Positions 8,657 to 14,023 of a stretch of 21,834 bases of DNA are shown in pieces; the stretch's first letter is position 1; the number at the start of each line of letters is the position of its first letter. The notes beneath the pieces are model-generated. The model was given only the letters and a program-made list of their open reading frames with translations. It ran no database searches and was not told the origin of the DNA. The translations under genes were made by a program, and so were the position numbers. The DNA comes from a virus, in IMG/VR virus record IMGVR_UViG_3300025115_000058, positions 1-21,834 of that record; one strand, given 5' to 3'.

Positions 8657-9085
8657 TCAGTAGTCCTTTTCTTCCGGCAAGATGTCAATCACGTCGTACT
8701 CGGCCGCCCGCTTTATCGTCGGGTCCGAGCTTTTATCCTGGATGAACACCGCCACATTGAGCGTGTTTCCTTGAGCGACTTGGCGATTGGCCAACATTTT
8801 CTCGTAGCCCTTCACGATTTCCTGGCTGTGGGTGAGGTAGATCGGCGCCTCGGAACGATTCTTCTTCAAATCGCGAATCAACCGCTTCTTGGCCTTGGCT
8901 TCCTTCACACTCCCGGCCTCCTCGATTTCCTCGGGGGTCAGGATATTGGGATCCAAATCGTCGTCGTGGAAGTGAGCCTCGGTCGCGGCCGCAATTACCC
9001 GATAAGCCTTCTCGGCGATATCATTTTGCCACTCCCGCAGCTTCTCAATCTGCTTTTCGGCCTTGGTAAGTTGCTTGCCTTCCAT
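8657..9085 (-). CDS. Unknown charged protein, possible small-terminase candidate
   Basis: A 142-residue, highly charged, mostly helical protein (MEGKQLTKAEKQIEKLREW..., with KEAKAKKRLIRDLKKNR in the middle and an acidic C-terminus ILPEEKDY). The ATG at 9085 is chosen. A GTG at 9121 would overlap the divergent gene at 9109. No strong ribosome site is seen. No small terminase subunit is recognised elsewhere in this window. This protein's size, charge, hydrophobic strand NTLNVAVFIQ and position upstream of terL make it a possible candidate, but no clear HTH is visible, so this is a guess. Confidence 0.6.
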   Translation of the reverse strand: MEGKQLTKAEKQIEKLREWQNDIAEKAYRVIAAATEAHFHDDDLDPNILTPEEIEEAGSVKEAKAKKRLIRDLKKNRSEAPIYLTHSQEIVKGYEKMLANRQVAQGNTLNVAVFIQDKSSDPTIKRAAEYDVIDILPEEKDY

Positions 9086-9108
9086 AACGTTCAGAATATC
9101 ATGCAGAC

Positions 9109-9384
9109 ATGGAGCAAGCACAAAAACGGTACATCGTTGGGTTCAGCCTCACGATGAAGGTCGGCCAGGTCATCCTCTCGCCGGTTCATTCCTGCGACGA
9201 CGAAGAGACGGCCAAGCGCCTTGGGAACGAGCTCTTGGGGAGCGTCCGGGCGATGCCGAAGGAGTACATCCAATTCCTGAACTTGTTGGGAATTGACTCC
9301 ATCGGCGTCTCGGCCATCGGGATACCCTCCCCGACGACAAGTGCCATTGTTGCACCGCCGTCAGGGCTGATCCTCCCGCGGTAG
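9109..9384 (+). CDS. Lone rightward small protein of unknown function
   Basis: A 91-residue protein read against the surrounding leftward operon. It begins MEQAQKRYIVGFSLTMKVGQ and ends with a Pro/Ser/Thr-rich tail. Codon third positions are mostly G or C, as expected for real genes here, while the leftward frames over the same stretch look like noise (Arg/Ser/Pro-rich). It starts 23 bases from the divergent gene at 9085 and stops one base before the end of the SSB-like gene. The ribosome site is poor. No family is recognised. Confidence 0.6.
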   Translation: MEQAQKRYIVGFSLTMKVGQVILSPVHSCDDEETAKRLGNELLGSVRAMPKEYIQFLNLLGIDSIGVSAIGIPSPTTSAIVAPPSGLILPR

Positions 9385-9385
9385 C

Positions 9386-9733
9386 CTAGAACGGCACGTC
9401 GTCATCTTCCGATTGAGCGGCGCGTTCTCCGGGAGCCGGCTTTTCTGGCTTGCGGCCGCCGGTCTGAGATTGGCGAACTCGCCACGCCCGGAGGTCATTG
9501 AAGAACTTCCCCTCGTAGCTGCGCCCTTCGACCTCGAAGAGCACATCCACCTCATCGCCCTCGGTGTACTGAAAGTCGGTGGCCATCTCCCCCACCACCT
9601 TGAACTTGGGCGTTTGGGCCCGGTACTTGGTTGGGAACTCGATGGCGAACTCACGGGTTGGGAACTGCTTCGCCCCCATCAGCTTCAGGTCCCCCACCCA
9701 CACCACTTTGCCCGAGATTGAGAATGACGACAT
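9386..9733 (-). CDS. DUF3127 ssDNA-binding (SSB-like) protein
   Basis: A 115-residue OB-fold-like protein. The pattern SISGKVVWVGDLKLMG...FPTREFAIEF...FKVVGEMATDFQYTEGDEVDVLFEVEGR...GKFFNDLRAWRV fits the DUF3127 family, thought to bind single-stranded DNA in phages. The tail is Gly/Pro/Lys-rich and ends in DDDVPF, the acidic-aromatic tip by which SSB proteins recruit partner proteins. It probably coats ssDNA during replication or recombination. The ATG has AAGGAG and AGGAA sites upstream that lie inside the preceding HTH gene, with which it overlaps by 83 bases in another frame. Confidence 0.82.
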   Translation of the reverse strand: MSSFSISGKVVWVGDLKLMGAKQFPTREFAIEFPTKYRAQTPKFKVVGEMATDFQYTEGDEVDVLFEVEGRSYEGKFFNDLRAWRVRQSQTGGRKPEKPAPGERAAQSEDDDVPF

Positions 9734-9998
9734 TTCCTTCTTGCTCCTTTTCTTTGTTCACCGGCCACCAGGCATTCCGAGGACCCTTCCCCAGAATCCC
9801 GCGCTTTGCGATTGCCTTCATATGACACGAAACTGCCTGCTTGGTCTTGATGCCAAGCGCCGCCCCAATCTCAAATAGCGTCGGCGGGAACCCGTTCTTC
9901 CGAACGCCCTCCAACACCATGAGGTAGACCTGGCTTTGAAGCCTCGTCAACGGGGTATTCTCATTGACCATTCTTCTCCCTGAGTTCTTTCCACCCAT
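9651..9998 (-). CDS. LexA-like winged-helix DNA-binding protein
   Basis: A 115-residue protein. Residues ~16-70 (LTRLQSQVYLMVLEGVRKNG, then FPPTLFEIGAALGIKTKQAV and a second helix ending AKRGIL) match the winged-helix DNA-binding domain of LexA. No Ser-Lys peptidase domain follows, so it is not a self-cleaving LexA; it may be a transcriptional regulator of the phage. The start ATG shares a base with the upstream TAA and has GGGAGG eight bases before it. The last ~27 residues lie over the start of the SSB-like gene in a different frame and are low-complexity (GGGPEADGGEA), so the functional part probably ends before the overlap. Confidence 0.72.
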   Translation of the reverse strand: MGGKNSGRRMVNENTPLTRLQSQVYLMVLEGVRKNGFPPTLFEIGAALGIKTKQAVSCHMKAIAKRGILGKGPRNAWWPVNKEKEQEGNVVILNLGQSGVGGGPEADGGEAVPNP

Positions 9999-10201
9999 TA
10001 CTTATCCCTCCCGGTGAAGTCAGCCTCGGAAGCGAATCCCGAGTAAGCCACCTTTCGATGCTCCTGCACGCTTTGCGAGGAAACCACCTCAAGCCGCGCT
10101 TTCTCCTTCAACCGCTCCCTGCGCCCCGGCCGAGGACCCTTGACCGGCATTTTCTTCGGCACCTCCCCGCTCTCCACTTTCTTCCAAAAATAATCACTCA
10201 T
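9998..10201 (-). CDS. Small basic protein, first gene of the leftward operon
   Basis: A 67-residue protein, strongly basic in the middle (KKMPVKGPRPGRRERLKEKA), so it may bind nucleic acid. No family is recognised. The ATG at 10201 is preferred over an upstream TTG in the same frame because a good promoter (TTGACA, 18 bases, TATACA) ends six bases before it. The mRNA would then start at or near the A of ATG and have no leader. There is no Shine-Dalgarno site. The stop overlaps the start of the LexA-like gene. Confidence 0.65.
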   Translation of the reverse strand: MSDYFWKKVESGEVPKKMPVKGPRPGRRERLKEKARLEVVSSQSVQEHRKVAYSGFASEADFTGRDK

Positions 10202-10237
10202 GGGGATTGTATACCTTACAAACATAAAGGTTGTCAA
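10202..10237 (-). promoter_or_regulatory. Leftward sigma70-type promoter, leaderless
   Basis: TTGACA at 10237-10232, an 18-base spacer and TATACA at 10213-10208, followed by six bases and the ATG of the small basic protein. The spacer carries the inverted repeat ACCTT/AAGGT, a possible operator. It probably drives the leftward operon. Confidence 0.65.
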
Positions 10238-10290
10238 CCTCAGAATATCCAGGTCAAGCCCATAATCCTGTAAGCCAGCTTACCAATACC

Positions 10291-10703
10291 GCACCGCGTC
10301 ATTACACACGCTGACCGGTAGCTTACCCGGTGGGTTTGCTTACTAAACTGGATCGCGTAAGCGAGACAGTTTAGGTTCCTACATCGCGCTGAGAGGTAGG
10401 TAGTGAGAGCCTTGCGGCTCTACGGTCACTTTAACCCTTGAACGTAGACCAACCGTTCAAGCTCGGTTGAGGCGAATCACGCGTGCCCTCTAACTGGAGC
10501 ATCGGCGCTTTTGCCCCTCACTCGTGAACTACGCTGACACCCCGTTTCCTACGACTCCACTTGATGCGCCAACCTGAAGATCTGCACGTAGGCCCCGGTA
10601 TAGCCCCCCAGTTGTGCAGCAGGCCACGGCGTTCAGTCGTAGCGAGGTGAAAACAACACAAGTACTCATTGAGCACCGCTGAGGTTAGCGCGTGACGCGG
10701 TGC
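10291..10703 (+). ncRNA. Candidate large structured RNA (~410 nt)
   Basis: This stretch has no plausible gene but is dense in RNA helices. A perfect 11-bp helix closes it (10291-10301 with 10693-10703). Inside is an 8-bp helix with one G-U (10309-10316 with 10683-10690). Then comes a hairpin at 10343-10374 with 8 bp, tandem G-A mismatches, 4 bp and a GTAA tetraloop. Further hairpins lie at 10378-10400, 10402-10430 (GAGCC-TTGC-GGCTC core) and 10437-10461 (CTTGAACG/CGTTCAAG). A long imperfect arm runs 10549-10642 (8, 5, 4 and 6 bp). The GNRA loop, G-A pairs and G-U pairs all favour the + strand. It resembles in style, not in recognised sequence, large ornate phage RNAs such as GOLLD or ROOL. 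No clear promoter is seen. Confidence 0.72.
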
Positions 10704-11036
10704 AAAGTCAAATCTCGATTTCTTGGATTTTTCGCGGTGGGGGTATACACGGAACGGGACACCCCCGTTCCCCTGGGGGTACCCAACGTGCTCATCGACA
10801 ATAGTACAATAAATACGCGGGCTTACGCCACGCTCCCACAGCGCGGGCCACTCTCAGTAGCTACCAGTGCAGTACAAGCGTGCCCCCCCTCTTTTCGCCC
10901 GCCTCCATGGATTCAGCGCAAGCTACGTACGCCTGAAGCACGCTCGCTGCGCTCGCTTTTGTGGCTACGCCACCGGAAGGGAACGCTCGCAAAGCCTCGC
11001 TCACAGGTCCATTGAAGGCGGAGTAGACGGAGCCTC
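10704..11036. other. Non-coding stretch with short hairpins
   Basis: No gene is supported here. Open frames crossing it translate into Arg/Ser/Pro-rich sequence without family features. Visible structure: a hairpin at 10751-10771 (GGAACGGG/CCCGTTCC), flanked on both sides by GGGGGTA. Another is a GTGGC-TAC-GCCAC hairpin near 10970. The stretch around 10945 is rich in GCTCGCTGCG-like short inverted repeats. A T-rich run at about 10726-10733 just after the structured RNA could assist termination. Confidence 0.5.
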
Positions 11037-11111
11037 TATCTATAGATGCTTGCCGTGAAGGCGGGGACAGCAGACCCCACCCCCACCCCGCCCATATCTA
11101 TAGATGCTTGC
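11037..11111. repeat. Pair of 17-bp direct repeats around a G/C hairpin
   Basis: TATCTATAGATGCTTGC occurs perfectly at 11037-11053 and 11095-11111, each containing the palindrome ATCTATAGAT and followed by a similar GT..AGGCGG. Between them lies an inverted repeat GGCGGGG/CCCCGCC with a cytosine-rich run. The second copy overlaps the end of the HTH gene. Possible roles are binding sites, an origin or a recombination site; none is shown. Confidence 0.6.
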
Positions 11112-11322
11112 TGTAGAGGCGGATGCATTCCTTGGTAACGGCGCGTGCCTCTGCGGTGGTTAGCTTGCGGTACCAGCGGCGGGTGGTGGTGCGCACACGG
11201 GTGTCTGCATAGTGCGGTGTGGAGAGTTCGACCCTAATCCCCAATCGCTCAGCTACAGCGAGTACCCGCCCAAGGTTCGGATGCCCCAGCGACCGAGCCA
11301 CCGTCCGCAGCGTAGTGCCCAT
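11098..11322 (-). CDS. Small HTH-like regulator at the divergent switch
   Basis: A 74-residue basic protein. The N-terminus (MGTTLRTVARSLGHPNLGRV) and following LAVAERLGI look like a helix-turn-helix segment. The rest is Arg/Thr-rich (RVRTTTRRWYRKL). It is transcribed away from the early operon, the position of a phage repressor or Cro-like protein. The promoter is TTGTCA (11357-11352), 17 bases, TTATAA (11334-11329), then six bases to ATG, so the mRNA is probably leaderless. The -10 box sits in the perfect palindrome CTGGTTATAACCAG, which suggests autoregulation. The HTH call is by eye. Confidence 0.6.
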   Translation of the reverse strand: MGTTLRTVARSLGHPNLGRVLAVAERLGIRVELSTPHYADTRVRTTTRRWYRKLTTAEARAVTKECIRLYSKHL

Positions 11323-11357
11323 GCCTGGTTATAACCAGTCATGCCCGGTTATGACAA
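11323..11357 (-). promoter_or_regulatory. Leftward promoter with 14-bp palindromic operator
   Basis: -35 TTGTCA (11357-11352) and -10 TTATAA (11334-11329) with 17-base spacing. The palindrome CTGGTTATAACCAG (11325-11338) covers the -10 box. Distance from -10 to ATG is six bases. Confidence 0.6.
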
Positions 11358-11427
11358 GCGGTTCCATTAGATCACTGAGGGGCGGGTGAGCGAAAGCGAA
11401 CAGGGGGGTGGAGACTCGAGCCCCCAT

Positions 11428-11485
11428 GGGGTCTGGAGTCACCAGGGGGTGGGGTCTGGAGTCACCAGGCCGTGACAAATTGTCA
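11428..11485. promoter_or_regulatory. Iterated operator-like repeats of the divergent control region
   Basis: A 19-bp sequence beginning GGGGTCTGGAGTC is repeated exactly at 11428-11446 and 11451-11469, each with CTGG/CCAG arms. It is followed by the palindrome TGACAA-A-TTGTCA (11473-11485) and a further GACAA half-site near 11494. The GGAGTCA core recurs in the spacer of the rightward promoter at 11541. They are probably protein-binding sites. Confidence 0.55.
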
Positions 11486-11518
11486 ATGAGCTCGACAATC
11501 TGGCAAAGCGACACGGCG

Positions 11519-11575
11519 AAAAAAAACACAAAAAAAGTTATTGACACTTGACCGGAGTCAAGGTATCTTAGATTC
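11519..11575 (+). promoter_or_regulatory. Strong rightward early promoter, leaderless, with spacer operator
   Basis: TTGACA (11541-11546), 17 bases, TATCTT (11564-11569), six bases, ATG at 11576. Two A-tracts just upstream resemble an UP element. The spacer is filled by the inverted repeat CTTGAC-CGGA-GTCAAG (11547-11562), so a bound repressor would block polymerase. It probably drives the early rightward operon. Confidence 0.75.
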
Positions 11576-11704
11576 ATGAACAAGACGAAGCGAACGGCAC
11601 TAGAGATGATGCAAGGGCAAGACCGCGAGGAGATGATCACCATGACCGTCATGGTGGCGGTAGGCATCATCGCATCAGTCATCGGAATCTTCGTCAAATT
11701 CTAA
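11576..11704 (+). CDS. 42-residue single-pass membrane peptide
   Basis: A short gene placed directly behind a strong promoter, with the ATG six bases after the -10 box (no leader, no ribosome site). The first ~20 residues are charged (MNKTKRTALEMMQGQDREE). They are followed by one hydrophobic helix (TVMVAVGIIASVIGIFV) ending in KF. It would insert once in the inner membrane. As the first early gene it could act on the host membrane or exclude other phages, but this is inference; no family is recognised. Confidence 0.6.
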   Translation: MNKTKRTALEMMQGQDREEMITMTVMVAVGIIASVIGIFVKF

Positions 11705-11709
11705 CCCCG

Positions 11710-11731
11710 GAGGGGGGCCTCCGCCCCCCTC
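11710..11731 (+). terminator. GC hairpin after the first early gene
   Basis: GAGGGGGGC-CTCC-GCCCCCCTC, a perfect 9-bp stem, with no T-run behind it. It stands where the repeated hairpins stand after other early genes but lacks their flanking sequences. It may be an attenuator or mRNA-stability element rather than a true terminator. Confidence 0.5.
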
Positions 11732-11761
11732 ACTAACCCGACCCAAAAAGGAAACCCGACC

Positions 11762-12010
11762 ATGAAGAACACAGCAACCCGACCGGACGATACCTTGACT
11801 GTCTCTCAAGAGCTATTCGAGATCGCAACGGCCGCTAAGCGCCTAGCGGAACGCACTATGGCGCTGGCGGAACGCGCACTCTCAGAGGCGGCCGACACTG
11901 GCGACCTCGAACAAGTAACGGCCGCTGAACTTGCCTTGTCCGCAGCATCGTCCGCTATCACGGCCGCCTCCGATGCTCGGGCAGCATGGATGGCAAGCGT
12001 CAAGTTCTAA
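11762..12010 (+). CDS. Small Ala-rich helical early protein
   Basis: An 82-residue protein made almost entirely of predicted alpha helix (AAKRLAERTMALAERALSEA, then AASSAITAASDARAAW). The alanine spacing suggests an amphipathic or coiled-coil helix pair. No family is recognised. An AAAAGGAAA site precedes the ATG in a leader ending CCCGACC, which is shared by the following early genes. It resembles the next gene in composition, so the two may be distant duplicates. Confidence 0.65.
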   Translation: MKNTATRPDDTLTVSQELFEIATAAKRLAERTMALAERALSEAADTGDLEQVTAAELALSAASSAITAASDARAAWMASVKF

Positions 12011-12014
12011 CCCT

Positions 12015-12064
12015 TGGGCGTCGTTCGAGGGGGTGAGCTTCTCACCCCCTTCATAGGACACCTA
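12015..12064 (+). repeat. Intergenic hairpin repeat, copy 1 (type A)
   Basis: A 10-bp stem (12028-12050) AGGGGGTGAG/CTCACCCCCT with loop CTT, between conserved flanks GGGCGTCGTTCG and TTCATAGGACACC. The outer arms TTGGGCGTC and GACACCTAA also pair with one G-U and one mismatch. Confidence 0.75.
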
Positions 12065-12093
12065 AGCTAACCAACCAACAAAGGAAACCGACC

Positions 12094-12363
12094 ATGAGCC
12101 AGAGCCAGAATCTCGAACAAGCCACCGCCGCAGTTGAAGCCGCCCTCCGCGCAGCATCGCGCGCAAATGAGGTCGCCGCATTCGCCCTTGAAGCTGCAAG
12201 GGCTTTGCATAGGACTTTGAATAGCGCAACGTTGCGTGAACTAAATATGAAACGCGCCGTTGCTGCGGCGAATAAAGCCAATCAGGCGCACGTAATCGCT
12301 ACCCAAGCCGCAGAGGAGGCCACCTGTGAAGCGGTCAAGCTGTGCAACGCGCTGCCACGGTAG
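12094..12363 (+). CDS. Ala-rich helical early protein
   Basis: An 89-residue, alanine-rich, predicted all-helical protein (EQATAAVEAALRAASRANEV; later MKRAVAAANKANQAHVIATQ). It lies between two copies of the hairpin repeat and has AAAGGAAACC as ribosome site. Low sequence complexity prevents any family call. It may be a paralogue of the gene at 11762. Confidence 0.65.
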   Translation: MSQSQNLEQATAAVEAALRAASRANEVAAFALEAARALHRTLNSATLRELNMKRAVAAANKANQAHVIATQAAEEATCEAVKLCNALPR

Positions 12364-12367
12364 CCCC

Positions 12368-12420
12368 TTGGGCGTCGTTCGAGGGGGTGAGCTTCTCACC
12401 CCCTTCATAGGACACCTAAA
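12368..12420 (+). repeat. Intergenic hairpin repeat, copy 2 (type A)
   Basis: Nearly identical to copy 1: a 10-bp stem (12382-12404), loop CTT, flanks GGCGTCGTTCG and TTCATAGGACACCTAAA. Confidence 0.75.
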
Positions 12421-12451
12421 GCCAACCCGACCCACGAAAGGAAAACGACCA

Positions 12452-12619
12452 ATGAAGACCGCAGAATATCTCACCGCCGACAGCCTCCCGCCGACCCTTG
12501 ACTGGGAAGACGAACCCACCCTCCCGGATGCGTTTGCCAAGCTCAGCCCCTCGGATTTCGCGAGGCTGTGGGACGAGCAACCTAGGGCATTCGCCCGATT
12601 GATGGAGGTGGAGATATGA
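12452..12619 (+). CDS. Small acidic early protein
   Basis: A 55-residue acidic protein (MKTAEYLTADSLPPTLDWED..., with FARLWDEQPRAFARLMEVEI). The ATG at 12452 follows AAAGGAAAA; an earlier in-frame ATG lies in the hairpin repeat and is not used on this reading. The stop overlaps the next ATG (ATGA), so it is coupled to the next gene. Function unknown. Confidence 0.65.
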   Translation: MKTAEYLTADSLPPTLDWEDEPTLPDAFAKLSPSDFARLWDEQPRAFARLMEVEI

Positions 12620-12861
12620 GCCGTGCCGAGGCTGTACAGCGAGCCGTCGAGCTGGCGGGGACACGCGATGTGGCTTGGTTTCAAGGGCGTCCATCCATAT
12701 CCGAGGATTCGCCCCGTGAGGCATTGATCGCTTTCCTCGTTTGGAACGACGGTAACGGCATCTGGACCGACGACGACCTCATCTGTGAGGGATTGGAGCC
12801 GATGACCCTTGACGAGGCTTGGGAAGCCATCGGGAGTCTTCTATCAGACGCGATGGATTGA
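12616..12861 (+). CDS. Small acidic protein of unknown function
   Basis: An 81-residue protein (MSRAEAVQRAVELAGTRDVA..., then ALIAFLVWNDGNGIWTDDDL). It is predicted to be a compact helical domain, acidic at the C-terminus. Coupled to the preceding gene by ATGA. No family is recognised. Confidence 0.65.
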   Translation: MSRAEAVQRAVELAGTRDVAWFQGRPSISEDSPREALIAFLVWNDGNGIWTDDDLICEGLEPMTLDEAWEAIGSLLSDAMD

Positions 12862-12911
12862 ACGCCCTTCGAGGGGGGATCTACGGATCCCCCCTTCATA
12901 GGACGCCCAAT
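12857..12911 (+). repeat. Intergenic hairpin repeat, copy 3 (type B)
   Basis: Stem 12872-12895, AGGGGGGATC/GATCCCCCCT, with the tetraloop TACG closed by C-G (UNCG class). Flanks are ACGCCCTTCG and TTCATAGGACGCCC. The outer pair is ATTG (12857-12860) with CAAT (12908-12911). Confidence 0.75.
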
Positions 12912-12939
12912 TCAAACCCGACCGAAAGGAAACCCGACC

Positions 12940-13305
12940 ATGAAGACCATCCACGTTACCATTGAGCTTGTGAACGACGACGGCGAGCCGGAGGCGTTCG
13001 AGGTCCCGGCCTGTTACGAGGTCTGCGGGCGCTGCATGGGCGAGGGTCGATACGTTGACCCGCGATTCGACGGTCATGGGATCACTGAGCGCGAGTTCTC
13101 CGAGGAGTGGAGCGACGACGAGCGCGCCGCTTATTTCGCTGGCCGTTATGACGTGACGTGTTCTGTTTGTTCCGGCCTCCGCGTTGTTCGGGTCATCGAC
13201 CGTGACAGTGTCGAACCGGAACTCCTCGCACGGATTGACGAGAGGGCGCGCGAGGAAGAATTGTATCGGCAAATGGTCGCCGCTGAGCGACGGATGGGGG
13301 CTTAA
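12940..13305 (+). CDS. Zinc-finger-like phage protein
   Basis: A 121-residue acidic protein with two CxxC pairs, VCGRCMGEGRYV (residues ~29-40) and VTCSVCSGLRVV (~71-82). Together they could bind one zinc ion, in the style of DnaJ cysteine-rich motifs. Between them lies a negatively charged region (EREFSEEWSDDERAA). The arrangement resembles a small zinc-binding protein seen in other phages, whose role is unknown. AAAGGAAACCCGACC precedes the ATG. Confidence 0.7.
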   Translation: MKTIHVTIELVNDDGEPEAFEVPACYEVCGRCMGEGRYVDPRFDGHGITEREFSEEWSDDERAAYFAGRYDVTCSVCSGLRVVRVIDRDSVEPELLARIDERAREEELYRQMVAAERRMGA

Positions 13306-13319
13306 CCCGTTGATGGAAG

Positions 13320-13374
13320 ATTGAACGCCCTTCGAGGGGTCATCTTCGGATGACCCCTTCATAGGACGCCCAAT
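13320..13374 (+). repeat. Intergenic hairpin repeat, copy 4 (type B)
   Basis: Stem 13335-13358, AGGGGTCATC/GATGACCCCT, with TTCG loop closed by C-G. The arms differ from the other copies in both strands, preserving pairing. The outer pair ATTG/CAAT is retained. Confidence 0.78.
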
Positions 13375-13381
13375 TTAATAC

Positions 13382-13435
13382 TTGACCGCTTTACCGAAGT
13401 AAAGTAAACTAGCTTATCAGTTGGCAATCACGCCA
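13382..13435 (+). promoter_or_regulatory. Rightward promoter with spacer operator, before the clamp-like gene
   Basis: TTGACC (13382-13387), 17 bases, TAAACT (13405-13410). The spacer holds the inverted repeat CTTTAC-CGAA-GTAAAG (13389-13404), the same design as the promoter at 11541. A small hairpin TTGGC/GCCAA (13421-13436) lies in the leader. Confidence 0.65.
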
Positions 13436-13462
13436 AGCAACCAACCAACAAAGGAGCCGACC

Positions 13463-14023
13463 ATGCGATTCAATAAAACCCTCAAGATCGAAAATGCACT
13501 TTCAAATGACCCCACCCGGCCGCATATCGCGAACGCTTGGTATGACGTAGAGAACAAGACGTTGACCGCTACCGACGGCCACCGTTTGACCCGGATTGCC
13601 GTCACCGTCGATGAAGGCGATCACACTGGATGGATTACTGCCGATGCAATCAAGGCAGCTCGGAAGGCGGTCCCGAAGAGGGTGGACGATGCCCAGATTC
13701 TCGCCAATGGGGCGCTCGTTATTCCCAAGGGCCCAACGTTTGCACGGCCCTCGGATGAGGTGAAGCCACCACCGTTTGACCAGGTTATCCCGGACCCCTA
13801 CAGCGAGACCGAGACTACCCGGAAGCGCTCCGAGTTTTTCGGAATCAATCCCGACTATCTGTCCGACGCCATGGCGGCAATGGGCGGGAAGGGTATCGCG
13901 ATCTACCAGGCCGGTGGGAATCTCGACCCTGTGATCGTCACTCCGCGGCCATGGAAGAGCCAGGCGGAGTTCGAGCAATTGAAGCGCGAGTCTATCACCG
14001 TCGTCATGCCGATGCGCCTTTAG
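13463..14023 (+). CDS. Miniature DnaN-like sliding-clamp protein
   Basis: A 186-residue protein with clear marks of the bacterial DNA polymerase III beta clamp but only half its length (~366). Residues 35-45 LTATDGHRLTR match the VATDGHRLA segment of clamp domain II. ALVIPKG, PFDQVIP (compare PDYRRVLP) and INPDYLSDAMAAM follow in the clamp order. The last residues VVMPMRL equal the end of E. coli DnaN. It therefore covers a shortened domain II and III. It may act as a processivity factor, or bind clamp partners as a decoy (inference). AAAGGAG lies at the usual distance before the ATG. Its own promoter precedes it. Confidence 0.72.
   Translation: MRFNKTLKIENALSNDPTRPHIANAWYDVENKTLTATDGHRLTRIAVTVDEGDHTGWITADAIKAARKAVPKRVDDAQILANGALVIPKGPTFARPSDEVKPPPFDQVIPDPYSETETTRKRSEFFGINPDYLSDAMAAMGGKGIAIYQAGGNLDPVIVTPRPWKSQAEFEQLKRESITVVMPMRL

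Noticed and set aside
9651-9998. Self-cleaving LexA/CI-type repressor
   Set aside because: Only the DNA-binding domain is present; no Ser-Lys peptidase part follows.
10291-10703. tRNA, tmRNA, RNase P RNA or group I/II intron
   Set aside because: No tRNA-like ends, no anticodon arm, no conserved RNase P core and no intron domain V or P7-like core could be found by eye.
10692-11058. Rightward open frames in the zone after the structured RNA
   Set aside because: Arg/Ser/Pro-rich translations without family features, overlapping hairpins; no ribosome site of the type used elsewhere.
11329-11697. Leftward open frame of 122 codons over the early promoter
   Set aside because: It lies over the operators, promoter and the opposite-strand membrane peptide; the hydrophobic look is a mirror of that gene and the control region.
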